Shown piece after piece: positions 18,534 to 28,786 of a DNA stretch of 64,000 bases (the stretch's first letter is position 1; each line of letters opens with the position of its first letter). The stretch covers positions 1 through 64,000 of the forward strand of contig NZ_RQFY01000011.1 in the NCBI RefSeq assembly GCF_004769555.1. The letters run 5' to 3'. Made by a program: the position numbers and the translations under genes. This stretch comes from Leptospira koniambonensis (GTDB lineage Bacteria > Spirochaetota > Leptospiria > Leptospirales > Leptospiraceae). Under the pieces are notes generated by a model. That model had not been told where the DNA came from and ran no database searches. It worked only from the letters and a program-made list of their open reading frames with translations.

Positions 18534-19525
18534 TTCCATCATCTAACAAACTTAGAATTATATTAATCGTTCTGGTGGCGGCTATTTCCGTTTCCATCGT
18601 ATCTTTCACTTTAAACAAGGGCGGGAAGAAAAACGCTCTTCGTCCTCAAAAAGCAATCGTCCATGATCATGGCGAAAGGATTGAATTTAAAGAGAACAGT
18701 CCTGGGCTCGAGATTGTTAAAAGTGCTGAGATCGGTAAGCCAGGAGAATTCGTGAATGTGGAAGCTCCTGCAAGGTTGATTGCCACTACTTCTCCTTCCG
18801 TATCCGATTCTGAACAGATCGTATTATTTGAATCAGCAGAGTTGAACGATCTGTATGTTGGTTATGTTCATGCTAAGAACAGTCTGAACAGATCACGCAA
18901 GAATTTGGATCGTATCAAAGATATGTTCAAACATAGGGTCGCTACAGAGAAGGATCTGATCGAAGCAGAAACCGAAGTGAATAATGATGAGGCAGAATTC
19001 GCAGAGTTCGAAGGAAAATTGAGAGCTGTAGGTTTAAATCCTGCATTGATCAAAAAAGCTGCCGGTCAAACTGCTTGGATCATTTCAGATGTTCCTGAAT
19101 CACAACTTTCCAATCTGCAAAAAGGGAAAAGAGTGAAAGTTGTTTTTAACTCTTTTCCAAACCAGGAATGGAACGGAACCGCAGAAGCATTGGGAGATAA
19201 CGTGGATCCTTTTACAAGGACAGTAAAAGTAAGAATAGCGATCAAAAATGAAGGTTATAGATTAAAACCTGGAATGTTCGCAACCGTAAAATTTCCTGAA
19301 GAAACAGGGGGTGATTCTGTAGTTATCCCTTTCAACTCTGTGGTAACTGTAGAAAGTAAAAATTACGTATTTGTAGAAGAAACTCCTCATGAATTTTTCA
19401 GAAGGGAAGTGGTCCTTGGGATCTCCACCAGAGAAAGGGTTAATGTTCTGGAAGGCCTGACCAAAGGTGACAGAGTGGTAGTCGAAGGTGCCATCTTATT
19501 AAAAGGACTTAGTTTCGGATTTTAA
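18530..19525 (+). CDS. RND efflux periplasmic adaptor (CzcB/CusB-like)
   Basis: 331 residues with an N-terminal membrane anchor (residues about 10-28). The order is a short lipoyl/barrel-sandwich region, a helical hairpin ([35 protein letters not shown]), a beta-barrel domain ([24 protein letters not shown]) and a membrane-proximal domain ending in [16 protein letters not shown] histidine near residue 41-44 (VHDHGE) could bind metal. It bridges the outer-membrane channel and the RND pump. Start overlaps the upstream stop. Confidence 0.92.
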   Translation: MIPSSNKLRIILIVLVAAISVSIVSFTLNKGGKKNALRPQKAIVHDHGERIEFKENSPGLEIVKSAEIGKPGEFVNVEAPARLIATTSPSVSDSEQIVLFESAELNDLYVGYVHAKNSLNRSRKNLDRIKDMFKHRVATEKDLIEAETEVNNDEAEFAEFEGKLRAVGLNPALIKKAAGQTAWIISDVPESQLSNLQKGKRVKVVFNSFPNQEWNGTAEALGDNVDPFTRTVKVRIAIKNEGYRLKPGMFATVKFPEETGGDSVVIPFNSVVTVESKNYVFVEETPHEFFRREVVLGISTRERVNVLEGLTKGDRVVVEGAILLKGLSFGF

Positions 19526-19530
19526 TCTTT

Positions 19531-20274
19531 ATGAAAAGAATACTAAGTTTTATTATTATAATATTCTTATTTTCTTTTGTTTCTTCCATATATTCGGAAG
19601 AAACAAAGAAGGATGAGAAAAACGAGAAGAATGGAGAATATTCTCCCGAGTGGACTCCTGACTCGGATCGTAAAAGCAGATTTGGGGAAGAAGAAAAAGA
19701 TGATCTTACTCAGAAGCCTCTTCCTAAATCTACAAATTTCTTCGTATATGGAGCAACTGTAGGTTCTCCAGGAAGTATCAATTTCAATTTAGGTTACTAT
19801 TATAAAGATATCGTAATCCGCGGATCAGGCGGGCATTGGGGACCTCATTGGTGGGGATGGCAGGCAGATCTAGGATTTAGTTTTTGGAAAACTTCCGTAA
19901 TTGCACATAGCGTTTCTGTTGTAATCGGGCAATTCCAAGTAAACCCATTTGCTCCTGAGTTAGGAAGAGGTGGGCAAACTTCTTATCCTACAGGCACTGA
20001 TTTTCCTGGATACCAGCATAGAGATCCTACTTTTGAAGATATGATCATTCGTTCTTATGTAGCGGAACAAAATCCAAACCTGGCTGCGTTATTGGAATAT
20101 GATAGCAGGGACAAACAAAAGGTAACTTTGAACCAAAGATATATAGGACTTACTTACGATTTCCTTCTTGGAAATTTTTTCCTACAAGTTGGTGGAGGGA
20201 TTGGAAGTGGAGATTATAAAAATCCTCAACTTCTCATTCAGTTGGGTTACTTGTTTGATACGAGGTCTTACTAA
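19531..20274 (+). CDS. Uncharacterised exported protein inside the metal-efflux operon
   Basis: 247 residues with a clear signal peptide ([18 protein letters not shown]) then a charged Lys/Glu-rich linker. The C-terminal 170 residues alternate aromatic and polar residues like an outer-membrane or periplasmic beta structure ([33 protein letters not shown]) and end in [11 protein letters not shown] His/Trp cluster, [11 protein letters not shown], and PGYQHRD are candidate metal ligands. It lies 5 bp after the adaptor gene and its stop overlaps the pump start (TAATG), so it is an integral member of the operon. I do not recognise the family. Confidence 0.7.
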   Translation: MKRILSFIIIIFLFSFVSSIYSEETKKDEKNEKNGEYSPEWTPDSDRKSRFGEEEKDDLTQKPLPKSTNFFVYGATVGSPGSINFNLGYYYKDIVIRGSGGHWGPHWWGWQADLGFSFWKTSVIAHSVSVVIGQFQVNPFAPELGRGGQTSYPTGTDFPGYQHRDPTFEDMIIRSYVAEQNPNLAALLEYDSRDKQKVTLNQRYIGLTYDFLLGNFFLQVGGGIGSGDYKNPQLLIQLGYLFDTRSY

Positions 20275-23200
20275 TGATAGATAAACTTATAGAATCGGTA
20301 CTAAAGTATAGAATTCCTACTATCATTGCCTCTCTCTTTATCGCAATCTTAGGAGTATGGGCTTGGACAGATATTAGAAAAGAAGCATATTCGGATATTG
20401 CAGATACCCAAGTCCGTTTAATTGCTAAATTCCCGGGAAAAGCAGCTGTAGAAGTAGAGGAAAGAGTCACTCTTCCGATCGAAAGGGTTTTGAATGCAAT
20501 CCCGAAAGTAGCAGTTCGTCGTTCTAGAACAATCAATGGTCTCGTAGTATTTCAGTTTGTATTTGAAGATGGAACAGACGATTATTTTGCAAGGATGCGA
20601 CTTATGGAAAGGGTCGCAGATGCGGACATTCCTGAGGAAGTCCAACCCGCTTTAGGTCCTATGAGTTCTCCCGTGGGTGAAATTTTTAGGTATGTTGTGG
20701 AGTCTTCCGGAAATCACACACCTATGGAATTAAGAACGATCCAGGATTGGATCGTAATGCCGAAGATGCTTTCTATCCCTGGGATTGCAGACGTAGTTAC
20801 ATTTGGAGGTTTGCCTAAACAATTCCATATCGTAACTTCTCCGGATAAACTAGTACGTTATAAACTTACGATAAACGATGTGATCCAAGCGGTTCAGGTG
20901 AATAACTTGAATACCGGAGGAAACCTTCTATTACAAGGAGAACAAGGATTTCCGATCCGTTCTTTGGGTGCGATCCGTGAAGCCCAACATATAGAAAATA
21001 TTGTAGTAAAAACTGTGAACGGTGTGCCTGTTTTTATCCGTGATTTAGCCACTGTGGAAATTTCCCATCCGATCCCGAGCGGTGTCTTAGGTTATACGGT
21101 TCGTATAGACGATCAGGTCATGGACATTGATTCTTCTGTCCAGGGTCTCGTGGCGATGCGTCGATGGGGAGATCCGAATGAGATGGGTGATAGGATCCGT
21201 GCCAAGGTAAAGGAGATAAACGAGAATTATCTTCCAGATGGAGTCCAACTAAGAACTACGTACGATAGAAGTGACCTTGTAAATTATACGTTACGCACTA
21301 TCGGGCGCACACTTTTAGAAGGTGTGATGGTGGTCAGCTTAGTCCTAATTTTCTTTATAGGAAGTGCCAAGGCTTCTCTTGTGGTAGTGGCAACTATTCC
21401 TTTCGCTTTATTATTCGCTTTTCTTCTCATGGATATGACCGGGATCCCTGCAAGTTTACTCTCCTTAGGGGCTATTGACTTTGGGATCGTAGTAGATGGT
21501 GCAGTCATCATGGTGGAAAATATCATCAGAAGATATAGGGATGCCACTCCATCCGATAAGAGTAAGGGAATCATTAAACTTACTGCGGAATCTGCGGGAG
21601 AAGTTGGGACCGAGATCTTATTTTCCATTCTGATCATCATACTTGCATATTTACCTATCTTCTCCTTTGAAAGGATAGAAGGAAGATTGTTTAAGCCGAT
21701 GGCATTCACCATCTCTTTCGCGATCCTTGGAGCGTTGATCTTCTCTATGACGGTCGTTCCAGTCTTGATGACTTTTATGTTCCGAAAATATTTCGAATCT
21801 GAGAAGCCCGGACCGATCGCATGGCATAACCCTTTTTACGGCTGGGTGGAAGAACGTTATAAAAAGCTAATAGTCTATCTAGTGGATAGATCCAAAAAAG
21901 TAGTCATTTATACATTCCTTGCGGTGACCGTATTTTTAGGAATAGGCGGATACAAACTTGGGACCGAATTTTTGCCTGAAATGGACGAAGGTGGTTTTAA
22001 CTTAAGGATCTTTTTCCCAGTAGGGATCTCCCTTCCGGAAGCTCGTAAGTTTATGCCTAAGATCCGAGAGACCATCTATAAAAACGAACAAGTAAGTGTG
22101 GTGCTTTCTCAGTTAGGAAGGAATGATGATGGAACCGATCCACTTCCTCCGAACAGATTAGAAGTTTTAGTAAGTTTAAAAGATTACGATGATTGGAAGG
22201 AGAGGATCACTAAACAAGAACTTCTTCTTAGAATGAAAAATGACCTGGAAGCGACACTTCCAGGTGCAAGGATCAGTTTCTCTCAGCCTATCATGGATAA
22301 CTTGTCCGAAGCGATCATGGGAACCATCGCGGACCTTGCAGTATTCATATCCGGACAAGACTTAAAAGTGATGCGTAAACTTGCAGAAGAAGTCCTGGAA
22401 ATCGTAAAGGATATGCATGGAGCAAGTGAGTTTGGGATCGAGCAGGAAGCGGATAGTCCTCAGTTGACCATTCGGATCGATAGAGAAGCTGCAGCTCGTT
22501 ACGGGATTAATGTAAGTGATATACAACAGATGGTAGAAGCTGCCATCGGAATGCAGAGAATTAGTACTCTTTATGAGGGACCTTCCGACATTCCTCCAAG
22601 AACACCTGCTAGATTCGGGATCGTGGTACGATTCTCTAAGGATTACAGAGCATCCAAAAGAGCGATAGAGACAATGCCTATCATTTCTCCCAAAGGTGAA
22701 AGGGTCCCACTTTCTCAATTAGCTAAGATCACTTTGGAAGACGGACCTACCATGATCTTCCGCCAAGAAGGAAGAAGGACAATCACTGTTCGTACTAACG
22801 TAAGAGGAAGGGACCAGGGTGGATTTGTGGCCGAACTCAGGAAGAAGATCCAGGCAAAGGTCAAACTTCCAGAAGGTTACGAGATCCGTTACGGTGGACA
22901 ATACGAGAACCTTGCCCGCGTTGGTAAAAAATTGGCGAGTGTTATTCCGGTCACGATCGCAATCATCTTCGGGGTACTATTCTTACTTTATAGAAATTTA
23001 AAGTATGTATATGTAGCCTTAGCATGTCTTCCGCTTTCCTTGGTTGGAGGAATGTATGCGCTTCTACTCAGAGGATATTATTTTAACGTATCCAGTGGAG
23101 TGGGATTTATCTCACTATTCGGGATTGCTACGATGTCTGGAGTTCTTTTTGTTTCGAGGACAAATCACCTCCTAAGAGATGAACCTACATTAACAACAAA

Positions 23201-23564
23201 AGAAGCAGTCACACAGGCTGCAGTGATCCAATTGCGACCTATGCTAATGACAATGCTACTTGCACTTCTTGGATTGATCCCTGCTACCTTGGCATCTGGG
23301 GTAGGTTCTGACGTCCAGAGACCTCTTGCAACGGTAATTGTAGGAGGGTTATTCTCCGCTTTATTTCTAGTGTTGAGCGTTCTTCCTTCCCTATATTTAG
23401 TAGTGGTGGGAGATAGAAAACATCCTGCGGAAGAGGAAACATTCGAACTTCATCCAGAAGCATACGTTTCCTTATACGATGAAGAAGATCTAGAAGATAC
23501 TTCTTCTCACAGGAATGGAAGTAAGAAGGCTAAGAAAAAAGTGCTCTCCAAAAAGAAACGTTAG
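20274..23564 (+). CDS. Heavy-metal RND efflux pump (CzcA/CusA family)
   Basis: 1096 residues, the size of the HME-RND subfamily. It has 12 predicted membrane segments in the 1+5+1+5 layout with two large periplasmic loops. The signature in TM4, [21 protein letters not shown], contains the Asp residues needed for proton transfer and is the CzcA/CusA form rather than the multidrug AcrB form. Other recognisable stretches are [20 protein letters not shown] and [16 protein letters not shown]. The metal cannot be read from sequence alone. The Lys-rich cytoplasmic tail ([13 protein letters not shown]) is extra. A terminator follows at 23593. Confidence 0.95.
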   Translation: MIDKLIESVLKYRIPTIIASLFIAILGVWAWTDIRKEAYSDIADTQVRLIAKFPGKAAVEVEERVTLPIERVLNAIPKVAVRRSRTINGLVVFQFVFEDGTDDYFARMRLMERVADADIPEEVQPALGPMSSPVGEIFRYVVESSGNHTPMELRTIQDWIVMPKMLSIPGIADVVTFGGLPKQFHIVTSPDKLVRYKLTINDVIQAVQVNNLNTGGNLLLQGEQGFPIRSLGAIREAQHIENIVVKTVNGVPVFIRDLATVEISHPIPSGVLGYTVRIDDQVMDIDSSVQGLVAMRRWGDPNEMGDRIRAKVKEINENYLPDGVQLRTTYDRSDLVNYTLRTIGRTLLEGVMVVSLVLIFFIGSAKASLVVVATIPFALLFAFLLMDMTGIPASLLSLGAIDFGIVVDGAVIMVENIIRRYRDATPSDKSKGIIKLTAESAGEVGTEILFSILIIILAYLPIFSFERIEGRLFKPMAFTISFAILGALIFSMTVVPVLMTFMFRKYFESEKPGPIAWHNPFYGWVEERYKKLIVYLVDRSKKVVIYTFLAVTVFLGIGGYKLGTEFLPEMDEGGFNLRIFFPVGISLPEARKFMPKIRETIYKNEQVSVVLSQLGRNDDGTDPLPPNRLEVLVSLKDYDDWKERITKQELLLRMKNDLEATLPGARISFSQPIMDNLSEAIMGTIADLAVFISGQDLKVMRKLAEEVLEIVKDMHGASEFGIEQEADSPQLTIRIDREAAARYGINVSDIQQMVEAAIGMQRISTLYEGPSDIPPRTPARFGIVVRFSKDYRASKRAIETMPIISPKGERVPLSQLAKITLEDGPTMIFRQEGRRTITVRTNVRGRDQGGFVAELRKKIQAKVKLPEGYEIRYGGQYENLARVGKKLASVIPVTIAIIFGVLFLLYRNLKYVYVALACLPLSLVGGMYALLLRGYYFNVSSGVGFISLFGIATMSGVLFVSRTNHLLRDEPTLTTKEAVTQAAVIQLRPMLMTMLLALLGLIPATLASGVGSDVQRPLATVIVGGLFSALFLVLSVLPSLYLVVVGDRKHPAEEETFELHPEAYVSLYDEEDLEDTSSHRNGSKKAKKKVLSKKKR

Positions 23565-23592
23565 TTTGAAACTAAAATCGAATTATCCTAAG

Positions 23593-23620
23593 AGGCCGCG
23601 GATTAACGCGGCCTTTTTTA
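23593..23620 (+). terminator. Rho-independent terminator of the efflux operon
   Basis: Perfect 8-bp stem AGGCCGCG/CGCGGCCT with a 6-nt loop (GATTAA), followed by six Ts, 29 bp after the pump stop codon. Confidence 0.92.
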
Positions 23621-23711
23621 TTTTCTTCTCATTTTCCGAAGAATGAAAACAGAATTGACTCTTGCTGGCTGAACGATATCAACTTAGCCAAAATATAAAT
23701 AGGTGATGACC

Positions 23712-24113
23712 ATGAATTTACCCGAAAAAATTTTGATCCTATCCGGAGTTTTAAATTTGGCATATGGAAGTTTAACTGGATTTGCATACGCGTTCGCGAG
23801 AATGAAGGCGGAATTTCCCTCCAGATACCTGCAAGCAGCTCATATAGGATCACTCATGCAAGGCGCTATGCTCTTAGGGTTGGTATTTGCATTTCAACTA
23901 GCGCCTCTTTCTGAAACCGCTGCTTTGGTGGGAGCAATCTCATTTGCAGTTTCTTCTGGATTTCTTGCTTTGAAAGACACAGTGAATTGGCTACAGGGTA
24001 TCAAAGATGAATTCAAGGAGAATCCTCCTCTTGGAAAGATCCTAGGTGGAATTGGAGTCACTGCTAATATCGTAGGGATTGCGATTATCGTTTATGGTGT
24101 TTTAGCTGCTTAA
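23712..24113 (+). CDS. Small four-helix membrane protein
   Basis: About 133 residues from the ATG at 23712, chosen because AGGTG lies six bases upstream; a GTG/ATG pair six to nine bases earlier is possible. Four hydrophobic helices cover most of the protein, with a charged loop (KDTVNWLQGIKDEFKENPPLGK) before the last. The AAHIGSLMQGAMLLGLVF stretch is faintly like hydroxylaminobenzene-mutase-type four-helix proteins, which have A-H-x-E/G-x-x-M-x-G at this place, but this is not strong enough to name it. Stands alone between two transcripts. Confidence 0.65.
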   Translation: MNLPEKILILSGVLNLAYGSLTGFAYAFARMKAEFPSRYLQAAHIGSLMQGAMLLGLVFAFQLAPLSETAALVGAISFAVSSGFLALKDTVNWLQGIKDEFKENPPLGKILGGIGVTANIVGIAIIVYGVLAA

Positions 24114-24270
24114 TATCCTTCTCATATTTCGAAGAAAATTTCGACGGATGATTCGCAGAGAAATTTTCTTTGAGATGACTTTTTGAAAATAAATTCTCTC
24201 CTGATTTAAAAAATATGTCTGCCTTCTTTGCAGATTCGTATATATCAACCGAATTAACAAGGTAAAGTAA

Positions 24271-25467
24271 ATGTGTAGATCAGAATTAAAAGGAGATAAA
24301 GTAAAAGTCAAATTGTGGACCGATTTGGATAAAGTGGAATCTGCCGCTTTACAACAATTACGTAATATTGCTTCTCTGCCATGGGTTTTTAAACATGTTG
24401 CAGTGATGCCAGATGTACATTACGGAAAGGGTGCTACAGTTGGATCAGTTATTGCTATGAAAGATGCAGTTGCACCTGCAGCGGTTGGCGTTGACATAGG
24501 ATGCGGAATGGCAGCAGTTCTTACGAATTTAACGGGAAATGATCTGCCTGATTCCCTAAAAATAATTCGTTCCGAAATTGAGAAAAAGATTCCAGTAGGA
24601 TTCGGAATGCATAAACGTCCAGTCGTCGAAAAACTTTTTAAACATGGAGAGACTTACGCCCTAGCTAAATCTCTATTTAAACAAGAGTTTGAATATCTTT
24701 CTGACCATGCGAAACCTCTTTATGAGCGTGCGTTAAACCAATGTGGTACTTTGGGAGGAGGAAATCATTTTATAGAACTTTGTTTAGATACAGAAAACAG
24801 AGTTTGGATGATGCTTCATTCCGGTTCTAGAAATATTGGAAAAGAACTAGCAGAATTCCATATTCATAGAGCACGTAAACTTGCTCATAATGAACTTTTA
24901 CCGGATAGGGATTTGGCAGTGTTTCTTTCTGGTACGACAGAAATGGAAGAGTATAGAAGGGATTTATTCTGGGCCCAAAGATACGCTTACTTAAATCGTC
25001 TCTCAATGTTGGAATTGTATTTTGAAGCTTTGAGGAAGTTTTTTCCTCAAATCCAAGAAGTGTCTAGAGTTATCTGTCACCATAATTATGTTTCTGAAGA
25101 AACTCATTTTGGAGAAGATATTATTGTCACAAGAAAAGGAGCTATTAGCGCCAAGAAGGGAGAATTAGGGATCATTCCTGGGTCTATGGGTACTCGTTCA
25201 TTCATCGTAAAGGGTTTAGGAAATCCTGAATCTTTCGAATCCGCATCTCACGGGGCCGGAAGAAGAATGAGCAGAGGCGAAGCCAAAAGGAAATTTACCG
25301 AATCGGATCTTCTAGAGCAAACGAATGGAGTTGAGTGCAGAAAGGATACTGGCGTTTTAGATGAAATCCCAGGTGCTTATAAAGACATCCACGATGTAAT
25401 CGATTCCCAGAAAGATTTGGTAGAGGTTGTCTCTGAACTCAGACAAGTTCTCTGTGTAAAAGGTTAG
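24271..25467 (+). CDS. rtcB: RNA ligase RtcB family protein (short form)
   Basis: 398 residues, the length of the shorter bacterial RtcB form. RtcB joins RNA 3'-phosphate or 2',3'-cyclic phosphate to 5'-OH using GTP and Mn. Motifs in order: MPDVHYGKGATVGSV, GVDIGCGM (metal Asp and Cys), NQCGTLGGGNHFIEL, MLHSGSRNIGK (metal His), CHHNYV, IIPGSMGTRSF and SHGAGRRMSR, where the His is the residue expected to carry GMP. All active-site residues appear intact. No archease or rtcA/rtcR is adjacent. AAGG lies eight bases before the ATG. A strong hairpin terminator follows. Confidence 0.93.
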   Translation: MCRSELKGDKVKVKLWTDLDKVESAALQQLRNIASLPWVFKHVAVMPDVHYGKGATVGSVIAMKDAVAPAAVGVDIGCGMAAVLTNLTGNDLPDSLKIIRSEIEKKIPVGFGMHKRPVVEKLFKHGETYALAKSLFKQEFEYLSDHAKPLYERALNQCGTLGGGNHFIELCLDTENRVWMMLHSGSRNIGKELAEFHIHRARKLAHNELLPDRDLAVFLSGTTEMEEYRRDLFWAQRYAYLNRLSMLELYFEALRKFFPQIQEVSRVICHHNYVSEETHFGEDIIVTRKGAISAKKGELGIIPGSMGTRSFIVKGLGNPESFESASHGAGRRMSRGEAKRKFTESDLLEQTNGVECRKDTGVLDEIPGAYKDIHDVIDSQKDLVEVVSELRQVLCVKG

Positions 25468-25505
25468 TAGTTCCAGGATTGTCCTGAATAGGACGTATAA
25501 ATCAT

Positions 25506-25548
25506 AAAAATCTATCCGGGGGATCCACAATTTCTTGGATAGATTTTT
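25506..25548 (+). terminator. Terminator-like hairpin after rtcB
   Basis: Perfect 12-bp inverted repeat, AAAAATCTATCC (25506-25517) and GGATAGATTTTT (25537-25548), with a 19-nt loop. The A-run and T-run flanks would allow termination in either direction. Confidence 0.75.
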
Positions 25549-25630
25549 AAAATTCTGATCCACGAAATATCGAATAACCCGAGGTTTTTTTAACCTTTTT
25601 TCGCTCTAAAAATTTAAGTGAGGATCTGAA

Positions 25631-25774
25631 ATGAGCGAGCACTTAAAGGCAAAACTGAAAAAAGCAGATGGCGGCTTTTGGAAAAAGACTTTCAGATCCT
25701 GTTGGAATATCCTTCCTCATTCTTTCAGAAGACAATTGGTTGCCATGTCTGGACAATCAGATCTAGATTTCTGA
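25631..25774 (+). CDS. Possible 47-residue protein, basic
   Basis: An ATG frame with GTGAGG eight bases upstream, encoding a Lys/Arg-rich start (MSEHLKAKLKKADGG) then FWKKTFRSCWNILPHSFRRQ and a short tail ending LDF. It is preceded by the rtcB terminator, so it would be its own transcript. No family recognised. The good ribosome site and strong basic/aromatic bias are the only support. Confidence 0.4.
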   Translation: MSEHLKAKLKKADGGFWKKTFRSCWNILPHSFRRQLVAMSGQSDLDF

Positions 25775-26130
25775 GAATCTACTTAAATAAAATTACTCCT
25801 AAACACTGGATATCCATTAAAGTATCCCAATCGCTTTATATAACTCGTTATCCGACATTTCTTATTTGCTTAATCATAAATATAGCTACGCAAGTGCAAA
25901 AATTGGCGTATTAGCTTCGCAATTACGTTGAATTAATATCAATCCATCATACACCGGATGGTTAGGTCTGACACACTAACCCAGGGGTCGCAAAAGCACT
26001 TTGATAACATTGATTATGTCATGACCAAGCATTCTTTCCGGCGCTCTATTTAATAATCGTAAATAAAATGAGATAAGATATTAATTATCATTACCAATTT
26101 TTAGATCATTGAAATTTGGATGAAATTGCT
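25775..26130. other. AT-rich 356-bp region with no recognisable gene
   Basis: No frame with a start and ribosome site was found. A short inverted repeat (GGTTAG/CTAACC, about 25960-25981) lies near the middle with no T-run. The stretch may be eroded sequence and probably contains the promoter of the following gene. Confidence 0.4.
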
Positions 26131-26706
26131 ATGTTAGTGAATGATGAACCTTTGATAACCAAGGATGAATATTGGCATCCATGGTTTGGTAATAAATATT
26201 TTTTGACGATGCTTTGTGTTGGTGGGATATTAATGCAATCGTTTCATATTGGAAATATATTAAAAAATTATAAGATGAAACCATCATTATTTGTGGCAAT
26301 AGTTGTGCTTGTATTTGGTATTTTGCTTTTAGTAAATTTAATGTTTCTTTATATTAAGGGGCCCCGCCAGACAATAGTCAAAGCTGATGGAATTCTTTTT
26401 ATAAATTTGTATAATCGGGAAAGATTTATCAAGTATGACGAAATATTAAAAATAAAACCTTTGCTTTGGGATTGGTCAACATTGGCAGTTTACACAGCAA
26501 ATGATTATGTTTTACTTGGGGCAAAGATTGAAAGATTTGGCGAACTGATCGAAAAAATCTTACCAATGGTATCAAGCGCAACTGAAATAGAACTTTTGAA
26601 GTTACCTTATGTTCAGAGGGCTTGGCAGAAAGAACCAGATATGAAAATTATCGAAGCGGCGATAGAGAGAGCAAAAATAAATCAAAGAAAATTGAGTGGC
26701 AAATAA
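26131..26706 (+). CDS. Hypothetical protein with two membrane helices and a PH-like domain
   Basis: About 191 residues from the ATG at 26131 (GGAT about ten bases upstream); a TTG 15 bases earlier is possible. Two hydrophobic helices (about 25-45 and 55-80) are followed by a beta-rich stretch (IVKADGILFINLYNRERFIKYDEILKIKPL, TLAVYTANDYVLLGAKIERFGELIEKI) resembling the bacterial PH domain that follows a two-helix anchor. The C-terminus is helical and charged. Base composition is more AT-rich than the neighbours, suggesting transfer or relaxed selection. Function unknown. Confidence 0.6.
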   Translation: MLVNDEPLITKDEYWHPWFGNKYFLTMLCVGGILMQSFHIGNILKNYKMKPSLFVAIVVLVFGILLLVNLMFLYIKGPRQTIVKADGILFINLYNRERFIKYDEILKIKPLLWDWSTLAVYTANDYVLLGAKIERFGELIEKILPMVSSATEIELLKLPYVQRAWQKEPDMKIIEAAIERAKINQRKLSGK

Positions 26707-26864
26707 AAAAGACAAGAGCAATCTATTCAAGTGCGGCCAGAAATACCTCAGTTTTATACAAAATTATTGTAATTGAAAACAAACTCAGCACGTTTAATTC
26801 CTCTGTCCATCTCCTTAACCGTTTCCTATGCTATAATGATAAGGGATGATCTGGCTGTTTATAA

Positions 26865-26894
26865 AAAAAGAGCGCCCATTTGGACGCTCTTTTT
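26865..26894. terminator. Bidirectional terminator between convergent genes
   Basis: AAAAAGAGCG (26865-26874) pairs with CGCTCTTTTT (26885-26894); the loop can extend by CCA/TGG pairing. The A/T flanks allow it to serve both the upstream plus-strand gene and the minus-strand porin. Confidence 0.85.
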
Positions 26895-26917
26895 CGTAGA
26901 AATCTACTTAATCCGAA

Positions 26918-28504
26918 TTAATCGAACTTAGCAACGACACCTAAGGTTATACCATATTGGTCTTTGCTTTTCTCACCAGAAGAAGTTACGAATTGATAAC
27001 CGGTTGCCCAGTCTCTTCTCATATCCAATTTGATGAGTAGATTTTCAGTATAGTTCCAAACTGGAGTTACAGTAAATGTTTTATACTGTCCGTAGTTGGA
27101 AGCTGAACCGTAATCTTTGTAGTTTTTCGGGTCTAAAGCTGCAAGTAATTGATCAGCAGTTAAGCCTCCCAATGCAGGAGTAGCTGCAATGATTTGCTCT
27201 GCGATCGCTTTGTCTTGCGCATATTTTCCCTGATACCAAGCGTTAGCTGCTTGAGATCCAGCAAATGGGTTGAAGGTAGTCAAACGGCCGTTGTTATTGC
27301 TATCGTCGATATACTCGAAACGAACGTTGATTCCCCAAGTTTCACCGATCTTAAACTTACTGAAGATACCATAAGCTTGGTAAGAGCTTTTAGTTTTTTC
27401 AGTAGTTACAGTTCCGCCTAAGATAGTTTCAACTGTAGCTGCACCTGTTGGGTTGTACTGTTGTTGCGCAAGGTTAGCCGCTGCTGCACCACCAGATTTT
27501 TCACTCCAAGTATAGTCTAAGTCAATTTGGATCCTATCAGTAGGAGTCATGGACAAGATTGCATGGTTCATGAACCAATAATCTTTATTATACTTTGCTG
27601 CAGGAGCAGTAAGAGCGGAAACAGCTGGGTCTCCAGTTTGAGCCGCTAATTGATCAGCAGCTAATTGTTTGAATGGATCGATCCTTCCAGTAGCACCATC
27701 TTGAGAATACAAAGTGTTCCAAGTAATGGATAATTTGTCTTCGATCAAGGTTCCTTTTAACTGAGTTCCAATCGCTTTATGTTGAGTAGCTGCTTCGTAG
27801 AAGTAGTTATTCGTAGTGCTTCCGTCAGGAACCCCAGTTCTATAACCAGTACCACCACCACTGTTATACAGATAAAAGGTTCCAGCCCATTTGTCTGTAA
27901 ATTGAGTAGTTAAGCGCGCACCGGTGTGGATGAAGGGGATTGTGTTTTGGAAGATGGCCCCTATCGAGTAGTTAGGGTTGTTCATCGATTCCAATACTTC
28001 GTATCCAATATGGGTTGCCATTTTACCAACGTCTAAGGTCATCCCTTTCAACACTGGGAAATACATGCTGATATAAGCTTGTTTCAGCATGTTGTAGTTG
28101 TATACTCCGTTAGCTTGAGAGTATGGCGCCTCTTGGAATGCGTTGTTTTGTCCGTTTTGGAAATCCACACGGAATCCCCAAGGGCTGGATTTTTCAGCGG
28201 TTTTCTGAACAGCAAGAGCTGCTGCGTTAACACCAAAGTTCTTGTTACTAGTTTCGAACGATCTAGTCGTATCTACGGCGCTTCCTTGGAGTGGGTTGTT
28301 ATTGTACATGTAGTACACATCCACAAATCCAGAAAAGTCTACCTTATCATACCATTTCGTATCTTCAGGTTCTGGGGCTGGAGCAGTTTTAACTGCCCCT
28401 ACTGCCTTCGGGTCCGGCGTTTCCTTCTTCGCTTGGGCAAAAATCGAAGAGGCGGTCACCAGAGTAAAGGTAGCAATGAGGCTAGCTGTTTTTTTTCTCA
28501 TCAT
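26918..28504 (-). CDS. Outer-membrane beta-barrel porin (BBP2/OmpL-like)
   Basis: About 528 residues from the ATG at 28504 (a second ATG follows directly), placed seven to eight bases after AGGAGA; an upstream frame extension adds 11 basic residues and lacks a ribosome site. The signal peptide is [25 protein letters not shown] linker precedes the barrel, which starts [17 protein letters not shown], the entry strand of the BBP2 family, and continues with alternating strands ([43 protein letters not shown]). It ends in [12 protein letters not shown] with a C-terminal aromatic near the last residue, as barrels need for insertion. Probably a general or specific outer-membrane channel; substrate unknown. 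It has its own promoter region and a terminator. Confidence 0.88.
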   Translation of the reverse strand: MMRKKTASLIATFTLVTASSIFAQAKKETPDPKAVGAVKTAPAPEPEDTKWYDKVDFSGFVDVYYMYNNNPLQGSAVDTTRSFETSNKNFGVNAAALAVQKTAEKSSPWGFRVDFQNGQNNAFQEAPYSQANGVYNYNMLKQAYISMYFPVLKGMTLDVGKMATHIGYEVLESMNNPNYSIGAIFQNTIPFIHTGARLTTQFTDKWAGTFYLYNSGGGTGYRTGVPDGSTTNNYFYEAATQHKAIGTQLKGTLIEDKLSITWNTLYSQDGATGRIDPFKQLAADQLAAQTGDPAVSALTAPAAKYNKDYWFMNHAILSMTPTDRIQIDLDYTWSEKSGGAAAANLAQQQYNPTGAATVETILGGTVTTEKTKSSYQAYGIFSKFKIGETWGINVRFEYIDDSNNNGRLTTFNPFAGSQAANAWYQGKYAQDKAIAEQIIAATPALGGLTADQLLAALDPKNYKDYGSASNYGQYKTFTVTPVWNYTENLLIKLDMRRDWATGYQFVTSSGEKSKDQYGITLGVVAKFD

Positions 28505-28786
28505 TCTCCTAAATCTCCTATGCCGATTAGTATGCAACTAGCGTGCCAACATGTTAAAAATAGGCAAAGAGACTAAATTAGGCTTAAAAACGATTCTAAA
28601 TCAAATATTCAATGCTTATAATTTATAAACTTTTTGGACTATTTTTTATATATTAACATAGTGCTTATAAATTAAGCACATGTTCGACTGCTGAAGTACT
28701 AGGCAGAGTAGAAGATGTTTTGGTGGAGAATGGGGTTTGTAGGCACTTCGACTTCGACGAAGTTAACCCAAACTAAGGCCTTTGGA
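28505..28786. promoter_or_regulatory. AT-rich upstream region of the porin, with a short palindrome
   Basis: 282 bp between two minus-strand genes. It contains an inverted repeat GTGCTTA-TAAAT-TAAGCAC (28661-28679) and long A/T runs suited to a promoter. The palindrome is about 160 bp upstream of the porin start, so it could be an operator or the end of the cca transcript; there is no T-run to decide. Confidence 0.3.

Noticed and set aside
25775..25920. Possible broken gene (frame ending ...SYASAKIGVLASQLR)
   Set aside because: The frame has no start and is short; the tail looks protein-like but I cannot link it to any family.
28589..28601. 13-base word AACGATTCTAAAT shared by the porin and trxB upstream regions
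   Set aside because: Many such 13-base matches are expected by chance in 64 kb, and the left half near the porin lacks the inverse repeat.
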